Assembly (NCBI RefSeq): GCF_018260555.1
Contig: NZ_JAGLBB010000073.1
Coordinates: forward strand, 1 to 12,018
Direction of reading: 5' to 3'
Length of the DNA: 12,018 nucleotides
Source of the DNA: Deinococcus sp.
GTDB taxonomy: Bacteria > Deinococcota > Deinococci > Deinococcales > Deinococcaceae
Shown here: positions 1-8,445 of the stretch, one piece after another
How positions within the stretch are numbered: position 1 is the stretch's first letter
Layout: every line of letters starts with the position of its first letter
Notes under the pieces: model-generated
What the model was told of the DNA's origin: nothing
Databases searched by the model: none
What the model saw: only the letters and a program-made list of their open reading frames with translations
Position numbers and translations under genes: made by a program

Positions 1-1
1 C

Positions 2-151
2 GCCAGTCGCGCCGCCGACGCGTCCGGCCTGGGCAGGCACGGGCTGGGGCTGGCGCTGGCGCGGCACGTGGCCACGCTGCACGGCGGCACGCTGGACCTG
101 GACAGCGCGCCGGGCCAGGGATTCACGGCCACGCTGCACCTGCCGAGCTGA
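2..151 (+). CDS. Sensor histidine kinase, C-terminal fragment (partial)
   Basis: Only the last 49 codons are in the window, entering open from the left edge and ending in TGA at 149-151. The translation contains GLGRHGLGLALARHVATLHG followed by GTLDLDSAPGQGFTATLHLP. This is the usual end of a HATPase_c domain: the G2 box (GLGLALA) that lines the ATP pocket, a helix with an LHGG turn, and the final beta strands with the G-Q-G-F-T-A element. Such kinases autophosphorylate a histidine and pass the phosphate to a response regulator. The sensor domain, the H-box and any partner gene lie outside the window, so the stimulus cannot be inferred. The frame has strongly G/C third positions. The family call is firm; the subfamily is unknown. 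Confidence 0.85.
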   Translation, partial: ASRAADASGLGRHGLGLALARHVATLHGGTLDLDSAPGQGFTATLHLPS

Positions 152-216
152 TCCGGACTCGGGGAGGGCGCGGCGGGTGGGAGCAGGGCGGGTTCTGCTC
201 AATCGCAGTCCGTATG

Positions 217-352
217 ATACGGATTCCGATTGATTCGGCGTACTTCCGAATCAATCCGAGCGGACGCGAGTAGGAACAGCATACGGATTGGGCGGTATGG
301 AGCCGCAGACGGTGCTTTTCCGACTGTGGCGCAGTGGAGCGGCAGTCCGTAT
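217..352 (+). repeat. Dispersed intergenic element, copy A (full, about 136 bp)
   Basis: The copy runs from ATACGGATTCCG to GCAGTCCGTAT, which form imperfect terminal inverted repeats sharing ATACGGA/TCCGTAT. Near its left end is a perfect 11-bp hairpin, 228-238 with 246-256, and a 7-nt loop. Positions 244-329 match the complement of 3781-3866 with 5 differences in 86 bases. A further imperfect palindrome at 200-232 (two mismatches in 16) overlaps the left end. The copy sits between the kinase stop and the nucleotidyltransferase start and points the same way as both. No protein is encoded; size and ends suggest a MITE-like or REP-like element. Confidence 0.85.
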
Positions 353-389
353 GAGCTGCGGGAGAGCGGGTGCAGGCTGGGCGGTCTGC

Positions 390-395
390 TAGGCT
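390..395 (+). promoter_or_regulatory. -10 box of a probable leaderless transcript
   Basis: TAGGCT fits TANNNT and ends 8 nt before the ATG at 404, so transcription would start at or beside the start codon. There is no convincing Shine-Dalgarno between 380 and 403 and no clear -35. This supports the ATG at 404 over the longer reading from 230, which would translate the repeat element. Confidence 0.5.
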
Positions 396-403
396 GGGCG
401 GTA

Positions 404-1186
404 ATGACACAGGCGGATACAACGCGCTGGAGCGCCGTGGTGCTGGGCGGCGGTGATCCGGGCGATCCTTTTGCAGCGGCACACGGCGTGAAGGTCAAAC
501 CGCTGATTCCCGTGGCGGGTGAACCCATGGCCCTGCACGTCCTGCGCGCCCTGCGCGGCAGTGGCCGGGTGGCGCGCGTGGCGTACGTGGGTCCCATCAC
601 CCCGCCGCTGGAAACCTTCGTGGATGCCCGCGTGACCGATCACGGCACGCTGCTCAGCAACCTCGAGGCGGGCGTGGAGGCCCTGCGCGCCGCCGGGTTG
701 CAGCCGGGCGAGCGGGTGCTGGTCGTCACGGCCGACGTGCCCATGCTGCGCCCCGACGAGATTCGCAGTGTGCTGGACAGCGCCCCGCTGGACGCCGCTC
801 TGGTGTACCCGGTGGTGCGGCGCGAGGTGTGCGAGGCCGCGTACCCCGGCGTGAAACGCACCTACGCGCGCCTGAAAGACGGCACGTTCACGGGCGGGAA
901 CCTGTTCATCCTGGACCCGGCGCTGATCGGGCAGTTCCTGCCGAGGCTGCGCGGTGTTCTCGCGGCCCGCAAGGCCCCGCTGAAACTCGCGGGCCTGATC
1001 GGGCCGGGCGTGCTGCTGCGCCTCGTGACGGGCCGCCTGACCGTCGCGGCGCTCGAGGCCAAAGTCTCGGCGCTGCTGGGCGTGGAGGCCCGCGCCCTGA
1101 TCACCCCGCACGCCGCCGTGGGAACCGACGTGGACAAGGACGCTGATCTGCTACTGGCCGAGGCGGCCCTGAAAGGCGCGCCGTAG
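404..1186 (+). CDS. MobA-like NTP transferase domain protein
   Basis: The product is a 260-residue cytoplasmic protein with the GT-A type nucleotidyltransferase fold. The N-terminal signature is present in modified form: AVVLGGG at residues 11-17, then a basic segment HGVKVKPLIPVAGEPM at 27-42, matching the usual L-A-G-G-x-G ... K-P-L-x-x-v-x-G-x-P pattern that binds the nucleotide. A metal-binding strand follows (VVTADVPML, 107-115). Relatives include MobA, IspD and the GlmU N-terminal domain; nothing here fixes the acceptor substrate, so the reaction is left as transfer of a nucleotidyl group. Start: the frame is open back to 230, but residues from there would be encoded by repeat copy A. 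The ATG at 404, preceded by TAGGCT at 8 nt, is the sensible start. It appears to be a single-gene unit between two repeat copies. Family confident, exact function unknown. Confidence 0.85.
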   Translation: MTQADTTRWSAVVLGGGDPGDPFAAAHGVKVKPLIPVAGEPMALHVLRALRGSGRVARVAYVGPITPPLETFVDARVTDHGTLLSNLEAGVEALRAAGLQPGERVLVVTADVPMLRPDEIRSVLDSAPLDAALVYPVVRREVCEAAYPGVKRTYARLKDGTFTGGNLFILDPALIGQFLPRLRGVLAARKAPLKLAGLIGPGVLLRLVTGRLTVAALEAKVSALLGVEARALITPHAAVGTDVDKDADLLLAEAALKGAP

Positions 1187-1243
1187 TCCTGAACGGTCCC
1201 CGCATCCTCCGCGCGAACCTGGACCGCGTCCCAATTCCGGGTG

Positions 1244-1382
1244 ATACGGATTCCGATTGATTCGCTGCAGTTCTGAATCAATCCGAGCGGACGCAAGGAG
1301 GAGCAACAGACGGATTTCGCGGTGTGGAGCCGCAGGTGGCGGCCTTCCCGACCGCGGCGCAGTGACGCGCAGTCCGTAGTAT
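1244..1382 (+). repeat. Dispersed intergenic element, copy B (full)
   Basis: Starts ATACGGATTCCGATTGATTC, identical to copy A over these 20 bases, and ends near GCAGTCCGTA (1369-1378). The internal hairpin is kept: a 9-bp perfect stem 1255-1263 with 1275-1283, extended by a possible G-U pair, with a loop sequence different from copy A. The right half is more diverged than that of copies A and C. It lies between the nucleotidyltransferase gene and the ferredoxin promoter and has the same orientation as both. Confidence 0.8.
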
Positions 1383-1432
1383 GGGACCGGTTTTTTGCGC
1401 CTGAACGTCAAAAACCTGTCTTGCCTGTGCCC

Positions 1433-1461
1433 TTGCGGCGGTCCGTGCGGGTGTGCATACT
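1433..1461 (+). promoter_or_regulatory. Ferredoxin promoter
   Basis: TTGCGG (1433-1438) and CATACT (1456-1461) are separated by exactly 17 bp, a good sigma-70-type pair. The -10 ends 7 nt before the ATG at 1469 and no Shine-Dalgarno fits between, so the mRNA is probably leaderless. The promoter lies just right of repeat copy B. Confidence 0.65.
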
Positions 1462-1468
1462 GTTCCCC

Positions 1469-1705
1469 ATGCCTCACGTGATCGTAAGCCCCTGCATTGG
1501 CGTCAAGGACCAGGCCTGCACCGAAGTCTGCCCGGTGGAATGTATCTACGACGGTGGCGACCAGTTCCTGATCCACCCCGACGAGTGCATCGACTGCGGC
1601 GCGTGCGTGCCCGCCTGCCCCGTCAGCGCCATCTTCCCCGAAGAGGACGTGCCCGGCGGCGAGGAAGAATTCATCGTCAAGAACCGCGTTCACTTCGGCC
1701 TGTAA
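1469..1705 (+). CDS. Seven-iron ferredoxin ([3Fe-4S][4Fe-4S])
   Basis: This 78-residue protein carries low-potential electrons in the cytoplasm. It has eight cysteines: C9, C17, C21, C25, C40, C43, C46 and C50. In the Thermus/Azotobacter FdxA-type family, the cysteines equivalent to C9, C17 and C50 hold a [3Fe-4S] cluster and those equivalent to C21, C40, C43 and C46 a [4Fe-4S] cluster. C9-x7-C17-x3-C21-P and C40-x2-C43-x2-C46-x3-C50-P are exactly that spacing. The N-terminus PHVIVSPCIGVKDQAC and the ECIDCGACVPACPV segment are very like Thermus ferredoxin as I recall it. The frame is open upstream to 1322, but family length and the promoter 7 nt away fix the ATG at 1469. It is transcribed alone; redox partners are not in the window. 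Sometimes annotated fdxA. Confidence 0.95.
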   Translation: MPHVIVSPCIGVKDQACTEVCPVECIYDGGDQFLIHPDECIDCGACVPACPVSAIFPEEDVPGGEEEFIVKNRVHFGL

Positions 1706-1730
1706 GCACCTCTTACCGTCTGGACTCCCG

Positions 1731-2038
1731 TTAAGTACACTGCGTTAATCCTGTAGATAAACCGCGTGGAGCGCGGAGCAGCAAGCAAGTACGTTGGGGC
1801 GGGACTGGAGAGCTTCCGGCACTGTTCCGGCATCTCGCACTGGTTGCTTCGACGTACTTAAATGGGGAGCCGCCTAAAAAGGGGAGTCGCCGCCCAGCGA
1901 GGAGGCGAAAAACGGGTGGCGGGCGTGGCGTCGGCAACCCGGCGCCGCTGCCGCGTGTGCACGAACCAGACGGCAGTCCGCTCTGCTCCCGCCCGGCCGC
2001 TGCTCCCGCCTGGTCTCTGTGCCCGGCGGGAGTTTTTT
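1731..2038 (+). ncRNA. Candidate structured RNA or structured 3' UTR, unidentified
   Basis: This gap of more than 300 bases has no convincing gene but is rich in inverted repeats. CCGCG 1762-1766 pairs with CGCGG 1772-1776. AAGTACGT 1787-1794 pairs with ACGTACTT 1852-1859. Inside that, GAGA/TCTC (1808-1811, 1833-1836) and CCGG/CCGG (1816-1819, 1827-1830) can form a stem. TTAAGTAC at 1731-1738 could instead pair with GTACTTAA at 1854-1861, excluding the second helix. Two near-identical 11-mers, GGGGAGCCGCC (1864) and GGGGAGTCGCC (1881), follow, and the region ends at a strong terminator. I looked for RNase P RNA, tmRNA, SRP RNA, M-box and tRNA signatures and saw none. It may be an independent sRNA or the ferredoxin 3' UTR; no good promoter was found for it. 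Confidence 0.4.
2003..2038 (+). terminator. Rho-independent terminator
   Basis: CTCCCGCC (2003-2010) and GGCGGGAG (2025-2032) form a perfect 8-bp GC-rich stem with a 14-nt loop, directly followed by six T (2033-2038). It would end ferredoxin or candidate-RNA transcripts and insulate the corA promoter 30 bp downstream. Confidence 0.85.
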
Positions 2039-2067
2039 GCCGCCCCCGGCCCCTTTCGTCCGGCCCC

Positions 2068-2097
2068 TTGCTCTGTCGGGCCTGCCAGGGCTAGCAT
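2068..2097 (+). promoter_or_regulatory. Probable corA promoter
   Basis: TTGCTC (2068-2073) and TAGCAT (2092-2097) are separated by 18 bp. Transcription would begin near 2104, giving a leader of about 180 nt before the corA ATG. This is unusual here, where most promoters abut their start codon. The preceding terminator supports a new transcript starting here. Confidence 0.5.
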
Positions 2098-2254
2098 GAC
2101 CGGCGCTGCGCCCACACCCTGCCCGGGGCGGCGCGCCCCAGGAGGTGACAGACGTGAACCCCGAACCACTGGACGCCGAACCGCCCAGTTCCAGCCTGCC
2201 CCGCACCGGACAGGCCGTCCCGGTCACGCCCGCTCATTCCCTGGAGGTCGCGCC

Positions 2255-2286
2255 ATGCGCCACACACCCCCCGCAGGCCGCGCCGC

Positions 2287-2293
<7 letters not shown>
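2255..2293 (+). CDS. 12-codon leader ORF overlapping the corA start
   Basis: ATG 2255 is preceded by GGAGG at 2243-2247 with 7 nt spacing, a better ribosome site than corA itself has. It encodes MRHTPPAGRAAC and stops at TGA 2291-2293, so the stop overlaps the corA ATG (2287) in the arrangement ATGCTGA. Ribosomes ending here could reinitiate on corA. The two consecutive prolines are notable because enterobacterial Mg2+ transporter leaders (mgtL, corL) are regulatory short ORFs, but no homology is implied. The ORF is too short to judge by codon use; it could be chance. Confidence 0.35.
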
Positions 2294-3222
<929 letters not shown>

Positions 3223-3224
3223 GG

Positions 3225-3270
3225 GGTTGATGGTGAATGGGTGATGGAAGGAGCGACCTGTCCATCAACC
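3225..3270. terminator. Inverted repeat between convergent genes
   Basis: GGTTGATGG (3225-3233) and CCATCAACC (3262-3270) are perfect 9-base arms between the stops of corA and the convergent doxX-like gene. An alternative pairing uses GTGAA 3233-3237 with TTCAC 3279-3283. Neither side has a strong T-run, so it is a weak intrinsic terminator at best, possibly serving both directions. Confidence 0.45.
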
Positions 3271-3286
3271 ATCGACTGTTCACTTT

Positions 3287-3643
3287 CTACTCTTTGCTGA
3301 CGTACAGCAGCGCGCCGAACAGCGCCAGGTTCTTCAGGAACTGACCCTGCTGCTGCGCGCGCTCCTTGCCGCCTTTGTCCCAGAAGGGGTGGCCGATGAC
3401 CGTGGTGGGAATCAGGCTGGTGGCCAGGGTGAGACTGGCAGCGCGGGGCAGCAGTCCGGCGGCCAGCAGCGCACCGGCTCCAACCATGACGCCACTGTTG
3501 AGCTTCACGGCCAGTTCCGGTTCGGGAACCTCGGCTCCACGCGCCGCCCGGACAATCGGGTCGGGGTGTTGCAGGTGATCCAGGCCGTTCTTGATGAAGA
3601 TGCTCGCGAGCAGCGCCCGCCCGATGAATTTCGTCACGCTCAT
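3287..3643 (-). CDS. DoxX-family integral membrane protein
   Basis: The product has 118 residues and four predicted membrane segments, at about 6-22, 50-66, 69-87 and 102-116. The start MSVTKFIGRALLASIFIKNGLDHL and the loop VIGHPFWDKGG are typical of the DoxX family, in which a short N-terminal helix with a conserved Gly/Asn/His turn is followed by three more helices. Relatives are linked to quinone/thiol redox complexes in some bacteria; the role here is not shown by sequence. Start: the frame stays open through repeat copy C up to 3913, but the ATG at 3641-3643 is preceded on its strand by AAGGAGGG, a strong ribosome site. It ends 64 bp from the convergent corA stop and lies downstream of rph on the same strand, with the repeat between. 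Confidence 0.88.
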   Translation of the reverse strand: MSVTKFIGRALLASIFIKNGLDHLQHPDPIVRAARGAEVPEPELAVKLNSGVMVGAGALLAAGLLPRAASLTLATSLIPTTVIGHPFWDKGGKERAQQQGQFLKNLALFGALLYVSKE

Positions 3644-3669
3644 GGGTACCCTCCTTGGAACTTGGCCGG

Positions 3670-3675
3670 AGTCTA
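3670..3675 (-). promoter_or_regulatory. Possible -10 of the doxX-like gene
   Basis: On the minus strand TAGACT lies 26 nt before the ATG, leaving room for the AAGGAGGG ribosome site. No good -35 is seen in the GC-rich 3690s. It would make this gene independent of the murI-rph transcript. Confidence 0.35.
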
Positions 3676-3706
3676 GCGCAGCCGCCCACCGCGCCCAGGG
3701 TGGAGG

Positions 3707-3756
3707 TACGGACTGCGATTGAATGGGCTGCAAAGACCGTCCAATCGCAGTCCGTA
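3707..3756. repeat. Perfect 15-bp inverted repeat beside element copy C
   Basis: TACGGACTGCGATTG (3707-3721) and CAATCGCAGTCCGTA (3742-3756) are exact reverse complements around a 20-nt spacer. The arm is the same end sequence seen at 200-215 beside copy A (CAATCGCAGTCCGTA) and, diverged, at the other end of copy C (3878-3891). It looks like a terminal module of the dispersed element, here duplicated as a hairpin. Confidence 0.85.
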
Positions 3757-3758
3757 TG

Positions 3759-3894
3759 ACACGCATTCCGCTCCATTCCACCACAGTCGGAAAATCGCCG
3801 CCTGCGGCTCCATACCGCCCAATCCGTCTGCTATTCCTACTCGCGTCCGCTCGGATTGATTCGGAAGTGGGCCAAATCAATCGCAGTCCGTGTG
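3759..3894 (-). repeat. Dispersed intergenic element, copy C (full)
   Basis: On the minus strand this matches copy A along its length, with 3781-3866 differing at 5 of 86 bases. It is also about 136 bp. The hairpin is kept as GATTGATTTGG with CCGAATCAATC, where one C-G pair of copy A has become T-G, still pairable in RNA read in this direction. It fills the gap between the rph stop (3910) and the doxX-like gene and runs in the direction of both. Confidence 0.85.
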
Positions 3895-3909
3895 AGGCGG
3901 GCAGGAACT

Positions 3910-4670
<761 letters not shown>

Positions 4671-4674
<4 letters not shown>

Positions 4675-5537
4675 GTATCAATGGACTCAATTCTGGGCAG
4701 CGTGGCCGCCCGGTTGGATTGACCGTCAGTATAGGCCTGCCCACCCTGAAGGCTGCCCCCATTCCCGCTGGCGGCCAGCAGCGCCGCGATGACCGGCGCG
4801 GCCCGCTGCACGTTTCCCGTCACCAGGAAGCGTTCCTGACCGCCCGCGTCCCGCCCGGACAGCAATCCACGTTCCGTCAGCACCCGCCGCGTGTGCCGCG
4901 CGACCGCCGGCCCGCTGTCGAGCAGCGTGAACGTGTCCCCGAATCCGGCGCGGATACTGCCCGCCAGGAACGGGTAGTGCGTGCAGCCCAGCACCAGCCC
5001 GTCGGCGCCCGCCTGCGCCAGCGGCGTCAGGATCTCGCGCAGCACTGAGCGCGTCCGCGCGGAGTCCGCCTGCCCCGCCTCGACCAGTGGCACCAGTTCA
5101 GTACTCACGGCTTTCATGACCTGCACGCCCGCCGGGTCCGCGAACTCACGGATCACGTCTGCCAGCAGCGTGCCGCGCAGGGTGCCGGGGGTGGCCAGCA
5201 CGCCCACCACGCCCGAACGGGTCGAGAGCACCGCCGGTTTCACCGCCGGGACCAGCCCGATGATCGGCATCTCGAACCGCGACCGCAGGTGCCCCAGACT
5301 GAACGTCGACGCGGTGTTGCACGCCACCACCACAGCCTTGACGCCCCGCGCGTGCAGCGCCGAGACCGCCCGGTCCGTCAGGTCCCGGATCTCGTGGTCC
5401 GGGCGGGCTCCGTACGGCACGTGCGCCGTGTCCGCCAGGTACAGCAGGTCCTCTCCAGGCAGTGCGCGGCGCAGCTCCGCCAGGACACTCAGACCCCCCA
5501 CGCCACTGTCGAACACGCCAAGCGGTGCGCTACTCAT
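4671..5537 (-). CDS. murI: Glutamate racemase
   Basis: This cytoplasmic enzyme interconverts L- and D-glutamate without a cofactor, supplying D-Glu for peptidoglycan. The product has 288 residues. The N-terminal signature GVFDSGVGGLSVL covers residues 7-19, and DTAHVPYG is at 36-43. The two catalytic cysteines are C73 in VACNTAS and C185 in LGCTHYPFL, both present and correctly placed. The C-terminal 25 or so residues (NGGSLQGG...) are a low-complexity extension. ATG 5537 is preceded 8 nt away by TATCAT with no Shine-Dalgarno, so the mRNA is probably leaderless. Its stop overlaps the rph start. A murI (racE) and rph neighbourhood is also known in Bacillus. Function is certain by motif; no anomalies were seen. 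Confidence 0.96.
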
Positions 5538-5545
5538 CTGCGCTG

Positions 5546-5551
5546 ATGATA
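5546..5551 (-). promoter_or_regulatory. -10 box of the murI-rph transcript
   Basis: On the minus strand TATCAT (4-5 of 6 to consensus) ends 8 nt before the murI ATG. No clear -35 is seen upstream. The spacing matches the other leaderless candidates in the window. Confidence 0.5.
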
Positions 5552-5601
5552 CCGGCTGTAGGTGCGGGGTTCCGGGCAGCGGTGTCGGCTCGTCCAGGCG
5601 G

Positions 5602-5660
5602 CCGGTGCTGTTCCTCCTCGCATCCGCCCGGGTTCATTCGGTGCAGTGCCGATTCCACCA
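5602..5660 (-). repeat. Dispersed intergenic element, eroded copy D
   Basis: Positions 5602-5641 match copy C (plus-strand 3825-3864) at 31 of 40 bases, including the TTCCT-CTCGC and TCCGC-CGG blocks and ATTCGG. The hairpin arms are degraded. It lies between the mazG-like stop and the murI promoter, on the same strand as both genes. The rest of 5552-5678 shows only faint similarity. Confidence 0.6.
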
Positions 5661-5678
5661 GAGGCCGGGTCACTCCGC

Positions 5679-5957
5679 TCAGGACGACCCGCGATCCAGA
5701 CTCTCGATGGCGGCGACGGCCACGGCAGCCACCTGAATCAGCTCCTCGCGGTACTCGCTCAGCGGGCGGCGGCCCCGGATGGCGGCCCGCTTGTCGAAGG
5801 TGGGGTGCAGGTGCTCGAACGCCGCCTGATTGGCCTCGCCGACCTCCTCCGCGAGGATCATCAGCCAGGTGGCCGGGTCGTGTGCCTGCGCGCCCCACTT
5901 CGCGTCCTGACGCTCGCGTTCGCGGCGCACCTGTGCCAGCACGCCCTCAAGGCTCAC
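5679..5957 (-). CDS. MazG-like nucleotide pyrophosphohydrolase family protein
   Basis: The 92-residue all-helical protein starts with GTG (5955-5957), which overlaps the TGA of the upstream aminotransferase as GTGA, so it is translationally coupled to that gene. MazG-fold enzymes hydrolyse NTPs or dNTPs to the monophosphate and pyrophosphate using Mg2+ held by an EExxE ... ExxD set. Here WLMILAEEVGEANQA carries the EEVGE motif (about residues 37-41). The second helix is YREELIQVAAVAVAAIESL (about 67-85), with Glu residues but no Asp at the usual ExxD position. This variant occurs in small MazG-like proteins, several of them phage-borne; whether it is catalytic is uncertain. No independent promoter was seen. 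A house-cleaning role is inference. Confidence 0.75.
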   Translation of the reverse strand: MSLEGVLAQVRRERERQDAKWGAQAHDPATWLMILAEEVGEANQAAFEHLHPTFDKRAAIRGRRPLSEYREELIQVAAVAVAAIESLDRGSS

Positions 5958-7177
5958 GCGCCGGCCAGCGCCCCGCGCAGCGTGTCACCCAGCGCGCGGA
6001 TGCCCTGTGTGATCTGCTCGGGCGTGGCGCTGCTGTAACTGAGGCGCATGGTGTTCTGGCCGCCGCCCAGCGCGTAGAAGGGACTGCCCGGTACGTACGC
6101 GACCTTGCGTTCCACCGCGCGGGGCAGCAGCGCCTGCGTGTCCACGCCTTCCGGGAGGGTCAGCCACAGGAACATGCCGCCCTGCGGGGTGGTGTACTGC
6201 ACGCCCGGCGGGAAGTCCGCGCGGATGCGCTCCAGCATCAGGCCCGCGCGCTCGCCGTACGCCTGCCGCACCCGCTCGATCTGGCGGGGCAGGACGGTCT
6301 CCACGAGTTCCGTGACGATCATCTGGTTCAGGGTGGGGGTGTGCAGGTCCGCGCCCTGCTTCGCCTGAATCAGCTTGGCAATGACCGGCGCGGCGGCCTG
6401 CACCCACGCGTCCCGCAGGCCCGGCACCAGCGTCTTGCTGAACGAACTGCTGTAGATCACGTGGTTGCGGTCCGGATGGCCGTGCAGTTCCAGACCCAGG
6501 CTGTACAGGCTGGGGGCAGGCTCCCCGCTAAAGCGCAGCGCGCCGTACGGGTCGTCCTCGATCAGCAACACGCCATGCTGCGCGGTCAGTTCCACCAGGC
6601 GGCGGCGTCGCCCGGCGCTCAGGGTGCGCCCGGTCGGATTCTGAAAGTTCGGCACGGCGTACAGCAACTTGGCCTTCAGGCTGGGCAGCAGGTCTGCCAG
6701 GGCCTCCACGTCGATGCCTTCCTCGTCGGTGGGCACCTGCACGTAGCGCGGGCCGTACGGCTGGAAGGACTGCAAGGCGCCCAGGTACGTGGGCGCCTCG
6801 ACGAGCACCACGTCCCCCTCGTCGATCAGGACCTTCCCTAGCAGGTCCAGTCCCTGCTGGCTGCCGGTCACGATCTGCACGTTGCTCGCCGGGATGCCCG
6901 CCTGCGCGCCGATCCACTCGCGCAGCGGCGGGTGCCCCTCGGTCGTCGAGTACTGCAGGGCCGCCGGGCCGTAGCGGTCCAGGGCGGCCAGCGTGGCGCC
7001 GCGCACCTCCTGCATCGGGAACAGTTCCGGGGCGGGCAGGCCCCCGGCGAAACTGATCACGTCCGGCTGCTGCGTGATCTTCAGGATCTCGCGGATGGCG
7101 CTGGCGTTCATGCTACGCGCCCGCGCAGACAGCCGCGCGTGAAGGTCCAGGGTCGGAACGGTCGGGCCGGTACTCAT
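5954..7177 (-). CDS. lysN: PLP-dependent aminotransferase, LysN-like (2-aminoadipate transaminase)
   Basis: This 407-residue fold-type I aminotransferase is class I/II with MocR/LysN-like features. Key elements in order are SFAGGLPAPELFP, LQYSTTEGHPPLR, VTGSQQGLDLLGKV (cofactor phosphate loop), PNFQNPTGRTLS, EDDPYGALRF (Asp that contacts the PLP ring), SSSFSKTLVPGLR with the Schiff-base lysine at K248, and QAKQGADLHTPTLNQM. The whole pattern closely follows Thermus LysN, which makes 2-aminoadipate in the alpha-aminoadipate route to lysine and also acts on other amino acids. One departure is DAWVQA after PGLR, where relatives have an R-V/L-A-F-A type sequence. Start: ATG 7177 is preferred over ATG 7186 because TAGGAT ends 7 nt before it and overlaps the upstream ATG. 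The gene is divergent from fba and first of a pair with the mazG-like gene. Substrate assignment is inference. Confidence 0.85.
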   Translation of the reverse strand: MSTGPTVPTLDLHARLSARARSMNASAIREILKITQQPDVISFAGGLPAPELFPMQEVRGATLAALDRYGPAALQYSTTEGHPPLREWIGAQAGIPASNVQIVTGSQQGLDLLGKVLIDEGDVVLVEAPTYLGALQSFQPYGPRYVQVPTDEEGIDVEALADLLPSLKAKLLYAVPNFQNPTGRTLSAGRRRRLVELTAQHGVLLIEDDPYGALRFSGEPAPSLYSLGLELHGHPDRNHVIYSSSFSKTLVPGLRDAWVQAAAPVIAKLIQAKQGADLHTPTLNQMIVTELVETVLPRQIERVRQAYGERAGLMLERIRADFPPGVQYTTPQGGMFLWLTLPEGVDTQALLPRAVERKVAYVPGSPFYALGGGQNTMRLSYSSATPEQITQGIRALGDTLRGALAGA

Positions 7178-7184
7178 GCCCGCC

Positions 7185-7190
7185 ATCCTA
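7185..7190 (-). promoter_or_regulatory. -10 box of the lysN-like gene
   Basis: On the minus strand TAGGAT ends 7 nt before ATG 7177 and contains the alternative ATG 7186, which it argues against. No Shine-Dalgarno is present. The -35 region is too GC-rich to call. Confidence 0.5.
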
Positions 7191-7284
7191 CGCCCAGGCC
7201 CGGCCCGCCGCCGAGCGGTCTGGTCTCCCGTCCCCCCGGCCCAGACATGTGGAACGGCCCGGGCATCCGGTCACGTCCGGCAGG

Positions 7285-7311
7285 TAAAATGGACAGCGAC
7301 TATAAGGAGGT
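7285..7311 (+). promoter_or_regulatory. fba -10 box and Shine-Dalgarno
   Basis: TAAAAT (7285-7290) is a strong -10; transcription would start near 7297. AAGGAGGT (7304-7311) is a near-consensus ribosome site 6 nt before ATG 7318. No -35 is recognisable. Unlike its neighbours this gene has a short canonical leader. Confidence 0.6.
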
Positions 7312-7317
7312 CTGTTC

Positions 7318-8235
<918 letters not shown>

Positions 8236-8253
8236 TCCTTCCCCCCTTCCGGG

Positions 8254-8297
8254 CAGCAGAGGCGGCTCAGCAGAGGCGACCCCGTGCGCCTGTGCTG
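8254..8297 (+). repeat. Tandem 11-mers sharing one complementary arm after fba
   Basis: CAGCAGAGGCG occurs at 8254-8264 and 8268-8278. Either copy can pair with CGCCTGTGCTG at 8287-8297 (10 of 11), giving two alternative hairpins. The nearest T-run (8317-8321) is 19 nt further on, so this is at best an imperfect terminator for fba, possibly an RNA-stabilising 3' structure. Confidence 0.5.
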
Positions 8298-8300
8298 CCA

Positions 8301-8436
8301 TTGACACCGGCCCTCCTTTTTCGGAATTCGCTCGGGTTGAAAGCCGTTGTAACCCTTATAACCAGAGGCCACCCTGCGCCTGGTTCAGAAAACCCCGCCT
8401 GTGCAGCGGAGAATTCTCACCATGGCGCACTATGCT
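8301..8436 (+). promoter_or_regulatory. Promoter region of the secreted-protein gene, with possible operator
   Basis: Several partial signals lie in the gap before 8446. TTGACA (8301-8306) is a consensus -35 but has only GAATTC (8323-8328, 16 bp) as -10. GTTGTAA and TTATAAC (8346-8352, 8356-8362) form an inverted repeat with one mismatch, like a small operator. TATGCT (8431-8436) is a TANNNT box ending 9 nt before ATG 8446. I cannot decide which is used; nothing else was seen in this gap. Confidence 0.35.
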
Positions 8437-8445
8437 CGCCAGTGC

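Noticed and set aside
230..403. Longer N-terminus of the nucleotidyltransferase from 230
   Set aside because: These codons are repeat copy A; a related frame appears in front of the doxX-like gene where copy C is inserted, and copy B breaks the frame with a stop.
1731..2038. Known RNA classes (RNase P RNA, tmRNA, SRP RNA, M-box riboswitch, tRNA) in this gap
   Set aside because: None of their conserved core sequences could be found by eye, and no tRNA genes were seen anywhere in the window.
5462..6841. 459-codon plus-strand frame across the mazG-like and lysN-like genes
   Set aside because: Arg/Gln/Ala-rich translation with no motif, fully antisense to two recognisable proteins.
8319..8340. 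Possible further copy of the dispersed element (TTCGCTCGGGTTGA)
   Set aside because: Similarity is limited to about a dozen bases with no flanking match and no hairpin; could be chance.
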